Assembly (NCBI RefSeq): GCF_000221185.1
Contig: NC_015865.1
Coordinates: forward strand, 558,001 to 622,000
Length of the DNA stretch: 64,000 nt
From: Thermococcus sp. 4557
GTDB taxonomy: Archaea > Methanobacteriota_B > Thermococci > Thermococcales > Thermococcaceae
Reading direction: 5' to 3'
The notes under the pieces: model-generated
What the model saw: the letters and a program-made list of their open reading frames with translations, nothing else
What the model was told of the DNA's origin: nothing
Databases searched by the model: none
Position numbers and translations under genes: made by a program
Shown: one piece after another, positions 16,269 through 24,949 of the stretch
How positions within the stretch are numbered: position 1 is the first letter of the stretch
Layout: each line of letters begins with the position of its first letter

Positions 16269-17092
16269 CAGATGCACCCCCTCGCCTTCTCCCTATCATC
16301 CTTCGTGAGCCTCCAGCCTATCGCACCGGCGTTCTCTTTGAGATGGGCCTTGCTGCCCGCCTTAGGAATGGCTACAACGTTGTCCTCCCAGATGAGGTAG
16401 TTCAAAGCCACCTGCGCTGCGGTTTTGTCGTAGGATTTTCCAATCTCGGCCACACATTGGTTTCTCGCGAGGGAACCTTTCTCCAGCGGGGTGTAGGCTA
16501 TCAGCGCAATCTTCTCGCGCTTCATGTAGTCGAGCAGGCCGCTCGTCTCGGGCCAGCGGTCGCGGAGCGAGTACTTCACCTCGTTGGCGACTATCTCGTA
16601 CTTCCTCATCGCCTCCTGCGAGCGCTTGAGGAGCTCAAGGTCGAAGTTGCTGACGCCTATGTAGCGAATGAGTCCCTCATCCACAAGCTCCTCCAAGGCG
16701 TGAAGCGTTTCCTCAATTCGCCCCCACTCTGTGCCGGGCCAGTGGAGAAGGTAGAGGTCTATGTACGTGCCGAGCCTCTTCGCACTCGCCCTTGCGGCCC
16801 TCTTCGCACTTTCATAGCCAAAGTGGGTTGGCCACACCTTGCTGATTATGAAGAGCCCCTCCCTGTCGAAGCCCCTGATGGCCTCCCCGACTAGCTCCTC
16901 GGAATGGCCCGCCCCGTAGAACTCGGCGGTGTCAATTAGGTTTATTCCGAGCTCCAGGCCGTATCTGAGGGCCTCAACGCTCTCCCTGTCGCGCGAGTAG
17001 TCGGGGCTCTCGTAGCCCCCTATGCCCCACGTGCCCATACCAATGGCGGTGACCTTATCAGAACCGATAAGCTTCAAATCCTCAGGCACCAT
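16268..17092 (-). CDS. aldo/keto reductase (AdhD-like)
   Basis: A 274-residue NAD(P)-dependent AKR with a TIM-barrel fold. The tetrad is visible: Asp and Tyr in NLIDTAEFYGAGHSEE, Lys in FIISKVWP, His in YLLHWPG. The family interconverts aldehydes or ketones with alcohols; the P. furiosus homologue AdhD acts on secondary alcohols and ketones. ATG 17092 follows GGTGATAGG. The gene overlaps the tungsten oxidoreductase (TGATG), so alcohol/aldehyde and aldehyde/acid steps may be paired. An inverted repeat centred on the promoter lies just upstream. Confidence 0.9.
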   Translation of the reverse strand: MVPEDLKLIGSDKVTAIGMGTWGIGGYESPDYSRDRESVEALRYGLELGINLIDTAEFYGAGHSEELVGEAIRGFDREGLFIISKVWPTHFGYESAKRAARASAKRLGTYIDLYLLHWPGTEWGRIEETLHALEELVDEGLIRYIGVSNFDLELLKRSQEAMRKYEIVANEVKYSLRDRWPETSGLLDYMKREKIALIAYTPLEKGSLARNQCVAEIGKSYDKTAAQVALNYLIWEDNVVAIPKAGSKAHLKENAGAIGWRLTKDDREKARGCI

Positions 17093-17118
17093 AACCTATC
17101 ACCACGTCGGTAGAATTA

Positions 17119-17144
17119 GGAAACCAAACTTAATTAAGGTTTCC
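17119..17144. promoter_or_regulatory. inverted repeat spanning the promoter of the AKR-tungsten enzyme operon
   Basis: Perfect arms GGAAACC (17119-17125) and GGTTTCC (17138-17144) enclose AAACTTAATTAA, which contains the self-complementary TTAATTAA, a plausible TATA element for leftward transcription starting about 17107. An operator that encloses the TATA box would block TBP binding. The gene start is at 17092. Confidence 0.55.
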
Positions 17145-17182
17145 ATCTGAACGCTAAGATAAAGGGACAAAAATGGGGAACG

Positions 17183-18418
17183 CTAAGCCCCAAACTTCTC
17201 GCTCCGGTTCATGAGGTCCATCATTACTGGCACTATGTCGTGGCCCTTTATCCTGCCGAGGCCGCCGCGCATGCACTCGCGCTCGCCGAATGCCTCGGTG
17301 TGGTCCGGCCTAACGCCACCGCCGGCTATGAGGAGCGGAACCGGGTCGCCGCTGTGGTTCATGACCTCGCACGGCGTGCTGTGGTCGCCGGTTATGGCGA
17401 TGACGACGTCCTCGAGGTCGATGCTGTCGATGATGTAGCCTATCATCCTGTCGGCCTTCTCAATCATCTCGGCCTTGAGCTTCGGGTTGCTGTCGTGGCC
17501 TGCGGCGTCGGTCGGCTTGAAGTGGAGGAACACGAAGTCGTAGTCCTTGAGGAGCTCGACGACCTTCTTCGCCTTGGCCATCTCGTCGGTGTTGTACTCG
17601 CCGGTGGCCCCCTCGGGGGTGTAGACGTCAAAGCCTATGGCCCTGGCAACGCCCTTAACGAGAGAGACCGCTATAACGGCCGCGGCCTTGACCTTCCACT
17701 GCTCCGTGAACTTCATCGGGATGCCCGGGTAGGTTCCGGCGCCGCGGATGAGCAGGTAGTTGGCGACGGGCTTCCCCTCCTTCCTGCGCCTCTCGTTTAT
17801 CGGGTGCCTGTCCAGAACTTCGTGGGCCTTTCTTGCGAACTCTTCAAGGATTTCCGCAACGCGTTTGCTCTCCTCATCCTCCCAGGTGAACCTGTGGGGC
17901 GGCTTGCCGGCCTCGTGGGGGTCGTTCTCCCCGACGCGGTATCCGGAAGCCATGCCCTTGAGAACCAGAACCGCCCTGTGGCCGGTGGCACCGACGAATA
18001 TGAAGTCAACGGGGAGCTTGACGTTCTCCTGGATTGCTTTCGCGAGCTCGTGGGCCTCCTCGGTGCTTATCCTGCCCGCGCGCCTGTCGGTGATGATTCC
18101 GTTCTCGATGGTGGCGAAGTTCACCCGGAATGCCAGGTCGTCCTCGCTGAGGTCGAGGCCAACACCCATGGCCTCAAGGTAGCCCCTGCCGCGGTAAACC
18201 TTGTAGGGGTCGTAGCCGAAGATGCTCAGGTGGGCAGTATCGCTTCCCGCCGGCTGGCCGGGCTTTATGGGGTCCTGCTGGCCGAGAATCCCCATCTTAG
18301 CCAGTCTGTCCATGTTCGGAGTGTCAGCGTACTCCAGAGGGGTCTTTCCCCCGAACTCCTCTATCGGCCTGTCCCCGAGGCCATCGAGGATTATAAGAAG
18401 TCCCTTCCTCTGCTTCAT
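17183..18418 (-). CDS. apgM: 2,3-bisphosphoglycerate-independent phosphoglycerate mutase (archaeal)
   Basis: Archaeal iPGM interconverts 3- and 2-phosphoglycerate in glycolysis and gluconeogenesis. The 411-residue protein belongs to the alkaline-phosphatase superfamily: GLLIILDGLGDRP at the N-terminus with the first metal Asp, the phosphorylated Ser in AGSDTAHLSIFGYDP, then HFKPTDAAGHDSN and ITGDHSTPCEVMNHSGDPVP for the remaining metal ligands. ATG 18418 is chosen over GTG 18427 because GGTGAT precedes it. It has its own promoter (minus-strand AGCTTTTAACT near 18449-18461) and a glycolytic-motif-like palindrome downstream of that TATA. Confidence 0.95.
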   Translation of the reverse strand: MKQRKGLLIILDGLGDRPIEEFGGKTPLEYADTPNMDRLAKMGILGQQDPIKPGQPAGSDTAHLSIFGYDPYKVYRGRGYLEAMGVGLDLSEDDLAFRVNFATIENGIITDRRAGRISTEEAHELAKAIQENVKLPVDFIFVGATGHRAVLVLKGMASGYRVGENDPHEAGKPPHRFTWEDEESKRVAEILEEFARKAHEVLDRHPINERRRKEGKPVANYLLIRGAGTYPGIPMKFTEQWKVKAAAVIAVSLVKGVARAIGFDVYTPEGATGEYNTDEMAKAKKVVELLKDYDFVFLHFKPTDAAGHDSNPKLKAEMIEKADRMIGYIIDSIDLEDVVIAITGDHSTPCEVMNHSGDPVPLLIAGGGVRPDHTEAFGERECMRGGLGRIKGHDIVPVMMDLMNRSEKFGA

Positions 18419-18421
18419 ATC

Positions 18422-18439
18422 TATCACCTGGGGTGAGTA
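18422..18439. promoter_or_regulatory. possible Thermococcales glycolytic motif (TGM-like)
   Basis: TATCAC-CTGGG-GTGAGTA resembles the TGM consensus TATCAC-N5-GTGATA bound by the sugar-responsive regulator TrmBL1/Tgr. It lies between the TATA box and the start codon of apgM, the position of repression sites. Half of it doubles as the ribosome-binding site, so chance is possible. Confidence 0.4.
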
Positions 18440-18537
18440 GAAGGGTGGAGTTAAAAGCTTTGTTGGATGACCATGCCCCCTATCTCACCCAAAAAAGCTT
18501 TTAACCTACCCCCGTTTCTCCCACTGGAGGTGAGGTT

Positions 18538-19038
18538 ATGAAAACCCTTTGGGCCCCATGGAGGATTGAGTACATACGCTCACCCAAACACGATGGCTGC
18601 ATTTTCTGCGACTTCCCGAAGGAAAACCGCGACAGGGAGAGGCTCATTCTCTACCGCGGGAAGCACTGCTTCATAATCATGAACAACTACCCGTACAACC
18701 CGGGGCACGTCATGATAGCCCCCTACAGGCACGTTGGAAAGTGGGAAGACCTGACAGAGGAGGAGCTTCTTGAAATGATGAAGCTCTCCCAGCTCATGAT
18801 AAAGGCCCTAAAGAGAACCATGAACCCCCACGGCTTCAACATGGGCGTGAACCTTGGCCGCGTTGCCGGCGCCGGAATAGACGACCACGTGCACCTCCAC
18901 ATAGTGCCGAGGTGGAACGGGGACACGAACTTCATGCCGGTTATAGCGGACACCAAGGTAATCCCCGAGTCGCTTGAGGAAGCCTACGACGAGCTGAAGA
19001 AGGCCATAGATGAAATAGCGGGAGAGGTCGGGCATTAA
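18538..19038 (+). CDS. HIT-family nucleotide hydrolase/transferase
   Basis: A 166-residue histidine-triad protein. The catalytic triad is HVHLHIV at 117-123, just after a GIDD segment. An N-terminal CIFC pair with later H and C residues suggests a structural zinc site as in many archaeal HITs. The N-terminus LWAPWRIEYI is typical of the Ap4A-phosphorylase-like (COG0537) branch, enzymes acting on dinucleoside polyphosphates or nucleoside phosphoramidates. Promoter TATA AAGCTTTTAACC near 18496-18505, ribosome site GGAGGTGAGG. Divergent from apgM; its end overlaps the convergent next gene by 4 bp. Confidence 0.9.
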   Translation: MKTLWAPWRIEYIRSPKHDGCIFCDFPKENRDRERLILYRGKHCFIIMNNYPYNPGHVMIAPYRHVGKWEDLTEEELLEMMKLSQLMIKALKRTMNPHGFNMGVNLGRVAGAGIDDHVHLHIVPRWNGDTNFMPVIADTKVIPESLEEAYDELKKAIDEIAGEVGH

Positions 19039-19730
19039 GCCCTCTTAATTTCTATTGTGAACTCCCTGTTGAGGGGCAGCCCCTCAAAGAGGTCGCTTCC
19101 CAGCTCCAGCACGGGGATATCAGCCTCGATAATGCTCTTTTTGCCCCCGGGATCCATAACAGTGAGCCGGGTGAGCTTTCCTCCACGGACAGCGGCGGAT
19201 AAAAACGTTCCATCCCCCGCCCGCCCTTCCAGAATAAAGTCCTCCCCCTTGAGCTCCCACGAGACCCGTTTTATCAGAGCCGGGGCGGTTTCTGGAGTTA
19301 TCCTCTCAACGACGCCCCTGCCGTTCTGTATCTTCGCCACGGGACAGCTTGCCTGGGCGTTGCAGAAGTCCCTAATGGCCTCCGCTATCCCCCTTGCAAA
19401 GTTATCCAGCGGCCTGCCCATCAGCGCCTCGCCGAACCCTGCCCAGCTCGCAGAGACCCTCAGCCTTCCATCGACCACCTCAAAGGTTATTGTGAGTATC
19501 CCCCTGTCCCCGGTGAACGTGTAAACGGCACGGTGCTCCTGGAATCCCACGGTTAGCTTGAACTCGTAGCCGAAGTTGAAGATGAAGCGGGGCACTTTGA
19601 ATCGAACCCTGTCGCCCTGAATATCCTCGAAGTACGGGAAGAACGGAAGGGTTTTTTCAGGCTCGCTGAGGACAACCTGAAGGCTTTCCCACGGGTGAGA
19701 GATTTCAACTTCCCAGCTCTTTGTTTTCAC
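19035..19730 (-). CDS. hypothetical protein, possible SRPBCC-like fold
   Basis: A 231-residue soluble, beta-rich protein. The first 145 residues alternate long strands (RVRFKVPRFIFNFGYEFKLTV, AVYTFTGDRGILTITFEVV) and end in a long helix (LDNFARGIAEAIRDF), the order of a helix-grip (SRPBCC/START) domain. The second part has another set of strands. This fold guess is inference only. A minus-strand TATA-like GCTTTTTATGC lies near 19762-19772. Overlaps the HIT gene end by 4 bp in convergent orientation. Confidence 0.6.
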   Translation of the reverse strand: MKTKSWEVEISHPWESLQVVLSEPEKTLPFFPYFEDIQGDRVRFKVPRFIFNFGYEFKLTVGFQEHRAVYTFTGDRGILTITFEVVDGRLRVSASWAGFGEALMGRPLDNFARGIAEAIRDFCNAQASCPVAKIQNGRGVVERITPETAPALIKRVSWELKGEDFILEGRAGDGTFLSAAVRGGKLTRLTVMDPGGKKSIIEADIPVLELGSDLFEGLPLNREFTIEIKRA

Positions 19731-19823
19731 TTCTATCCCCCACAGAAACCATAGAAAGGAGCATAAAAAGCGTTTCTTAAACCGTTGGTTTGGAACCCTG
19801 TGCGAAAGGAAAGAAAAAAGAAA

Positions 19824-21452
19824 TCAATCCTCAACAGTGTAGAGATGGACCCTACCGTGCGGGATTCCGGTTCTTTTGCCGTACCATTCGCTGAGGAGGC
19901 GGTGAAGCATAACGAGCAGCGGTACCGCGATGGCGAGCAGTACCCAGCCGTTCCTCAGGCCCGCGGCGAAGAGCAGGAGCATGAGGGCGCCAACGAAGCC
20001 CGCGGTGAGGGCATAGGGTATCTGGGTGTTCACGTGGTCGATGTGGTCGCAGCCCGAGAACATGGAGCTCATGATGGTCGTATCGCTGATTGGAGAGCAA
20101 TGGTCCCCGAAGACTCCTCCCGCGAAGACCGAGGCGATGCTGGCGTAGACGACCGGTCCAAAGCTTCCGCTGAGTCCGTAGGAGAGGGGAACGGCTATCG
20201 GCATCATTATCGCGAAGGTTCCCCAGCTCGTCCCCGTCGTGAAGGAGATGAAAGCCGCCACCACGAAGACCACGAGGGGAACCAATCCCGGCGAAAGGAC
20301 GTTCGATGCGACGCTGACTATGTAGTCGGCCGTGCCAACCGCGTCGCAGGCGCTCTTGATGCTCCACGCGAGGATGAGTATCATCATGGCGAAGTGCATC
20401 TGCTTCATTCCGGCAACAAGGGTATGCTCAACATCCTCGAGGCTCATTATCTTCATCGCCAGAACGAGAACCATCGCGACGATGACCATGGAGAAAGAAC
20501 CCCAGACGAGCGCCCACGTTGAGTCCGCGTTGGACAGGACCTCCTGGAAGCCGCCCTTGGCGTAAGCGGCGCCGCCCCCGCCGGTAACCCACAGGCCGAG
20601 GAACGTCACGAAGACGAGGGCCGCAACGGGCAGTATAAACACCCAGACGCTTTCCTTGCCCTCCACGGGCATTCCAACGTCCACCTCCGTTGTCATCATC
20701 GGCTGCGCCCCGTCACGCATCACCTTGCCCTCGGTCCTGGCGCGGTACTCTGCGTGGAGCATCGGGCCGTAGTGCCTGTGGGTGGCGGCAACGAGGTAAA
20801 CGAGGATGACCGCCAGGATGGGGTAGAACCTGTAGGACCAGCTGGCAAACCACGCGGAGTAAGCGCTTATATCCGCACCGACGCTCGCTATTGCGTCCTT
20901 AAGAAGGCCAAGCTCGTAGCCAATCCAGGTGGAGACGACCGCCAGAACCGCCACAGGGGCGGCGGTGGAATCGTCGGCGTAAGCTAAGAACTCTCTTGAA
21001 ACCCTCGCCCTGTCGGTTATTGGCCTCATGGTGTTGCCGACTATGATGGTGTTGGTGTAATCGTCGAAGAATATTATCGTCCCGAAGATGGCCGCCATGA
21101 GGGAAGCGGCGCGGCTGGTTTTAATCTTCCGCGTTACCGCCTTCGCTATGGCGTTCATGCCGCCGGCCTTGTATATCAGCGCTACCCCGGCGCCGATGAG
21201 TGCATCGAAGAGGAGAATCCTCGTGTTCCACAGGTCAGTGACGATCTGCCCGTTCTCCTCCCAGGCGGACGCTATGTTGAAGGCTATCCACTTTAGGGTC
21301 TCAGTCGTGGCCCCTATGGGGTTTCCTCCCGCCACCAGCAGTCCACCAACCCACACTCCAAAGAACAGGGCAAAGAGAACCCTCTTGGTCAGGATGGCGA
21401 GACCGATGGCCACCAGAGGGGGCAGGAGTGAGAGTACTCCAAAGTCCGACAT
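19824..21452 (-). CDS. NhaC-family Na+/H+ antiporter-like transporter
   Basis: A 542-residue polytopic membrane protein with about 12 segments, of the NhaC/arsenite-antiporter-like superfamily. Characteristic stretches are IFFDDYTNTIIVGNTMRPI near residue 120 and FAGGVFGDHCSPISDTTIMSS near 430, the latter being the highly conserved GDHxSPISDTT loop. Substrate could be Na+/H+ or an amino acid/organic anion with Na+. ATG 21452 is chosen over upstream starts because GGGAGG precedes it. It lies downstream of an ACT-domain regulator on the same strand, which may tie it to amino-acid levels. Confidence 0.88.
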   Translation of the reverse strand: MSDFGVLSLLPPLVAIGLAILTKRVLFALFFGVWVGGLLVAGGNPIGATTETLKWIAFNIASAWEENGQIVTDLWNTRILLFDALIGAGVALIYKAGGMNAIAKAVTRKIKTSRAASLMAAIFGTIIFFDDYTNTIIVGNTMRPITDRARVSREFLAYADDSTAAPVAVLAVVSTWIGYELGLLKDAIASVGADISAYSAWFASWSYRFYPILAVILVYLVAATHRHYGPMLHAEYRARTEGKVMRDGAQPMMTTEVDVGMPVEGKESVWVFILPVAALVFVTFLGLWVTGGGGAAYAKGGFQEVLSNADSTWALVWGSFSMVIVAMVLVLAMKIMSLEDVEHTLVAGMKQMHFAMMILILAWSIKSACDAVGTADYIVSVASNVLSPGLVPLVVFVVAAFISFTTGTSWGTFAIMMPIAVPLSYGLSGSFGPVVYASIASVFAGGVFGDHCSPISDTTIMSSMFSGCDHIDHVNTQIPYALTAGFVGALMLLLFAAGLRNGWVLLAIAVPLLVMLHRLLSEWYGKRTGIPHGRVHLYTVED

Positions 21453-21594
21453 GATTCCGATCCCTCCCATCTTTTGGCAAATTTCGTTTGATGTGCCAGA
21501 TAAGCGGCACCGGTGTGGGCTAACAAAAAACATTTTTATTACTTTTGTAACAGATATATCAAAAAAGCAGAAACCTGTTTCATTTGGAACAGAA

Positions 21595-22251
21595 TTACCT
21601 CATCCCGCGTATGATCCTTTCCAGGACCTGGTACGCCCTCGGCGCTTCTTCCCGGCCAATAACGAAAATCGTGTCCTTGTGGCAGGAGATCACCTGGGTT
21701 ATGTTTATCCCGTTCGCGGCCAGCGCCGAGGTCATGAACACGACAACCCCGGGGGTTTCAATTATGGCCTCGGGGCTGACCACAGTCAGGGCGGTCTGGT
21801 CCCGCAGTATGCCAACGACCTCCTTCACAAGGCCAAGAACCTTCGCCTCGTCCTCACTCGCGATGACGATTGTGAACGTGTCCCGGGTCTGGGTCAGCTG
21901 GAAGAACCTCGATTTGCTCATTATTTCCAGCAGATCCTTCACGGCCCTGACAAGGTGCTCCTTCGAGACGGTTATCACGCTGACATCGGATTGGAGCTCT
22001 ATGATGCTGTTTCCAACGACGCTCCTCACCCGCTCCTCCAGAAGGGACCTCTCGTCCCTGAGCTCCTCCCCGAGGCGGATCAGGGCCATCTTGACCGCGG
22101 GGATGGACGTGTCCAGGCCGGCGTCGGCTACGAGTATTCTCGCAAGGGCACTGTAGTTAACGATGCCGAGGCGCATGCACTCCCGCACAAAGGGCCGCCT
22201 CATTATCTCGTCCCGCACAATCTCGGCTATACTGGGTTTTCCGGGGTTCAT
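21595..22251 (-). CDS. ACT-domain regulator of amino-acid metabolism (COG2150-like)
   Basis: A 218-residue protein with an N-terminal helical part (SIAEIVRDEIMRRPFVREC...NYSALARILVADAG) that looks like a DNA-binding helical domain, and a C-terminal ACT domain pair ending around IIETPGVVVFMTSALAANGINITQVISCHKDTIFVIGREE. ACT domains bind amino acids, so it probably senses one and regulates transport or synthesis genes. Start ATG 22251 after AGGAGG. TATA-like ATGGTATAATCC lies near 22273-22283. The NhaC-type transporter follows, making it the prime candidate target. Confidence 0.8.
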   Translation of the reverse strand: MNPGKPSIAEIVRDEIMRRPFVRECMRLGIVNYSALARILVADAGLDTSIPAVKMALIRLGEELRDERSLLEERVRSVVGNSIIELQSDVSVITVSKEHLVRAVKDLLEIMSKSRFFQLTQTRDTFTIVIASEDEAKVLGLVKEVVGILRDQTALTVVSPEAIIETPGVVVFMTSALAANGINITQVISCHKDTIFVIGREEAPRAYQVLERIIRGMR

Positions 22252-22290
22252 CGTCTGTCCTCCTAGGACTGAATGGATTATACCATGAGA

Positions 22291-23028
22291 TTATATCCCA
22301 GCAATTCTCTTCCATCTCTCCTTCGTCCTCTTCCAGCAGCCCGGCGGCATGAGCTCGCCCTCTGGACAGTAGCCGAGCTGAACGCACCTGGGCCCGAGCT
22401 TTGCCCACTTGATAATCGGCCTCAGGTCATCGTTCCTTGCCATCTCCTCCAGCATCTTCCAGGCCACTTCCCTTATCTCCCACTGGGCCCTCTCGCACGC
22501 CCTCAGGCCGAGGAAGTGCTTGAGCTCGCGGAGGTTCATCGTTACGACAATTTTTGTTCTGACCGCCTGGGGCAGGATGAAGCGCGCGTCCTCCTGGTGC
22601 TGGCCGCGCTCGATGCTCTTCTTGTACAGCTCTATCGAACGCTTCATGAGCTCCTTCCACTCCGCGAGGAGTTCGGGGTCTTCCTTTATTCTATCTGGGA
22701 TCACGAAGGTCTCCTCGACGTCCTCCGGGTTCAGAACGATGTATCGCTGGCTCTGCTGGGTGTAGCTGGCCAACCTGTGGCGGACGAGCTGGTGACTACA
22801 TACGCGGGAACAGCCCTCTATCGCGAAGGTTAGCGTCGCGTGCTCCAGAATCGACTCGTGGCCGTAGCCGAGCACCCTTGGAAGGTGCATCTCGACGTCC
22901 TTCTCACCCATCCTCTCGAATGCTCCCGTTTCCCACTCGTCCCAGTAGCTTATGAGGGCCGCCCATGTGACGGTTTCGAGAGGTTTTTTCGTATAATTGA
23001 CAAGCTTTACCTTGATTCCATCCCTCAT
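22291..23028 (-). CDS. thyX: FAD-dependent thymidylate synthase
   Basis: ThyX methylates dUMP to dTMP using methylenetetrahydropterin and FAD. The 245-residue protein has the ThyX signature RHRLASYTQQSQRY at 83-96 and the conserved LRELKHFLGLR and AQWEIREVAWKM helices. ATG 23028 after GGTGG matches the usual N-terminus (KVKLVNYTKKPLE). The frame stays open to an ATG at 23136, and a TATA GGGTATATAGCG at about 23159-23170 would start a transcript close to that codon, so a 36-residue N-terminal extension cannot be excluded. Confidence 0.93.
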   Translation of the reverse strand: MRDGIKVKLVNYTKKPLETVTWAALISYWDEWETGAFERMGEKDVEMHLPRVLGYGHESILEHATLTFAIEGCSRVCSHQLVRHRLASYTQQSQRYIVLNPEDVEETFVIPDRIKEDPELLAEWKELMKRSIELYKKSIERGQHQEDARFILPQAVRTKIVVTMNLRELKHFLGLRACERAQWEIREVAWKMLEEMARNDDLRPIIKWAKLGPRCVQLGYCPEGELMPPGCWKRTKERWKRIAGI

Positions 23029-23208
23029 TCGCGCCACCGGAGATAGAAGAGGCCCGGGTTTATTAGGTTTACCTTCAAAACCGCCCTTCAAGGGGTCTGC
23101 AGTAACGAACCCGCAAACCAACTGCCAAAAAGTCATAGGAAGTTGAAGGATGAAGAACGCTATATACCCAACAGGGCGAAAATCGAAAAAGGAAATGGGA
23201 ACAAAAAA

Positions 23209-23724
23209 CTAAACAGGTGCTGGTTCTTCAACGGGCTTGGATATCTCGTCGGGCAGTGAGAAGAACGCGATTATCTCGAGGATTGCCGCTATGACGATAA
23301 GCAGCCCACCGATCAGGACTATCATCAGGATTGCACCGACAATGTACAGCAGTGCAACCGTGTGGAACATGCCCACACCGGTCTCCTCGGATATCATGTC
23401 ATAGCTCTGCTTCATGAACCACACACCGACTATCATGAGAACCACTGCGATAATGCCGCCGGCGCCCATCATGCCCAGACCCAGCTCCGGTGAATTCGAG
23501 GCGCCCAGTATCGAGCCCCACATGGTTCCAACGAGTATCAAGCTGGCCACTATGTTCAGTATGGCGGCCCAGAGGTACTTGCTGAATATCTCGCCCCTGC
23601 CGGTAGCCTCGGCGATGTTCTTGACGGCCAAGAGCTTCAGGATGAACCCTATGAAGCCCAGGCCCACAACGGTCAGGATGGCTCCGATGCCACCCATCAT
23701 TTTGGCATTTTTCAAATCACCCAC
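23209..23724 (-). CDS. DUF996 family membrane protein
   Basis: A 171-residue protein with four to five hydrophobic segments (MMGGIGAILTVVGLGFIGFIL, YLWAAILNIVASLILVG, GAGGIIAVVLMIVGVWFM, ALLYIVGAILMIVLIGGLLIVIAAILEIIAFF) and a short proline/acid tail. This is the DUF996 pattern seen in archaea; function unknown. GTG 23724 is preferred over TTG 23730 because GAGGTGAT is correctly spaced. The promoter may be the minus-strand ACTTTTATAGCC at about 23782-23793. Confidence 0.75.
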   Translation of the reverse strand: MGDLKNAKMMGGIGAILTVVGLGFIGFILKLLAVKNIAEATGRGEIFSKYLWAAILNIVASLILVGTMWGSILGASNSPELGLGMMGAGGIIAVVLMIVGVWFMKQSYDMISEETGVGMFHTVALLYIVGAILMIVLIGGLLIVIAAILEIIAFFSLPDEISKPVEEPAPV

Positions 23725-23958
23725 GGGCAATCACCTCGAAAATAAATGTCTTCATAATCATTTAAAAGGTTTTCCACCCATGGCTATAAAAGTATGACAC
23801 ATCCATATTGGAAGTACTGCAAGAGGCAAGGAATACGGCGGCGTTCATTACGTTTGGAAAGCCATCGTGCATCGGTGCTCAAAAGATTTCAGTCATATCC
23901 CCCTTTCTCCGACGAAAGGGTTATTAAAACCGGGCCCCAGCTTTAGACGGTGATGCAC

Positions 23959-24906
23959 ATGGTGGTTAGCCTTGCCGGAAGGGATGTTCTCTGCCTTCAG
24001 GACTTTACGAGGGAGGAGATCGAGACTATTCTCAAGACGGCCGAGATGATGAAGATATGGAACAAAATAGGCAAGCCGCACCGCGTTCTCGAGGGTAAAA
24101 CCCTGGCCATGATTTTCCAGAAGCCCTCGACCAGAACGAGGATCTCCTTCGAGGTTGGAATCTATCAGCTCGGCGGCTACGGCCTCTACCTCAACGCCAA
24201 CGACCTCCAGCTCAGGCGCGGTGAGACAATAGCCGACACCGCCCGCGTTCTCAGCAGGTACGTGGACGGAATGATGGCGAGGGTTTACGCCCACAAGGAC
24301 GTCGAGGACCTCGCCAAGTACGCCAGCGTCCCGGTCATCAACGGTCTGAGCGACTTCTCCCACCCGTGCCAGGCTCTGGCCGACTACCAAACCATTCTCG
24401 AGAAGAAGGGCCGCATAGCCGGCCTCAAGATAGTCTACGTCGGTGACGGAAACAACGTCGCCCACTCCCTCATGATAGCCGGAACCAAGCTCGGAGCGAA
24501 CGTCGTCGTTGCAACCCCAGAAGGCTTCGAGCCTGACGAGAAGGTCATCAAGTGGGCGGAGCAGAACGCGGCCGAAAGCGGCGGCAGCTTCGAGCTCCTC
24601 CACGACCCAGTCAAGGCCGTCAAGGACGCCGACGTCATCTACACCGACGTCTGGGCGAGCATGGGTCAGGAGGCCGAGGCCGAGGAGAGGAGGAAGATAT
24701 TCCAGCCGTTCCAGGTCAACAGGGACCTCGTCAAGCACGCCAAGCCAGACTACATCTTCATGCACTGCCTCCCAGCCCACAGGGGAGAGGAGGTCACCGA
24801 CGACGTCGTTGACTCCCCGAACAGCGTCGTCTTCGACGAGGCCGAGAACAGGCTCCACGCCCAGAAGGCGGTTATGGCCCTCGTCATGGGCGGGATAAAG
24901 GTTTGA
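23959..24906 (+). CDS. argF: ornithine carbamoyltransferase
   Basis: OTCase joins carbamoyl phosphate and ornithine to citrulline. The 315-residue protein has the carbamoyl-phosphate loop STRTR at 57-61, the SHPCQALADYQTI segment, and the HCLP motif near 273 (MHCLPAHRGEEV). ATG 23959 gives MVVSLAGRDVLC, the usual Thermococcales start, with GGTGATG upstream; GTG 23950 lies within that site. TATA-like GTTATTAAAACC near 23921-23932. In Thermococcales the enzyme may serve arginine synthesis or citrulline use; no other arg genes are adjacent. Confidence 0.95.
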   Translation: MVVSLAGRDVLCLQDFTREEIETILKTAEMMKIWNKIGKPHRVLEGKTLAMIFQKPSTRTRISFEVGIYQLGGYGLYLNANDLQLRRGETIADTARVLSRYVDGMMARVYAHKDVEDLAKYASVPVINGLSDFSHPCQALADYQTILEKKGRIAGLKIVYVGDGNNVAHSLMIAGTKLGANVVVATPEGFEPDEKVIKWAEQNAAESGGSFELLHDPVKAVKDADVIYTDVWASMGQEAEAEERRKIFQPFQVNRDLVKHAKPDYIFMHCLPAHRGEEVTDDVVDSPNSVVFDEAENRLHAQKAVMALVMGGIKV

Positions 24907-24949
24907 GGCCCTTTCCCTCCTTTTTCTATCGAACGGTTTTTGCCCGTTG

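Noticed and set aside
17240-18436. Long open frame opposite apgM (about 398 codons)
   Set aside because: apgM has unmistakable motifs on the other strand and the antisense product has no recognisable domain or ribosome site.
24907-24949. Intrinsic hairpin terminator after argF
   Set aside because: The downstream palindromes lack adjacent T runs and are regularly spaced before a promoter, so operator reading fits better; the T-rich tract at 24921-24929 may still release polymerase.
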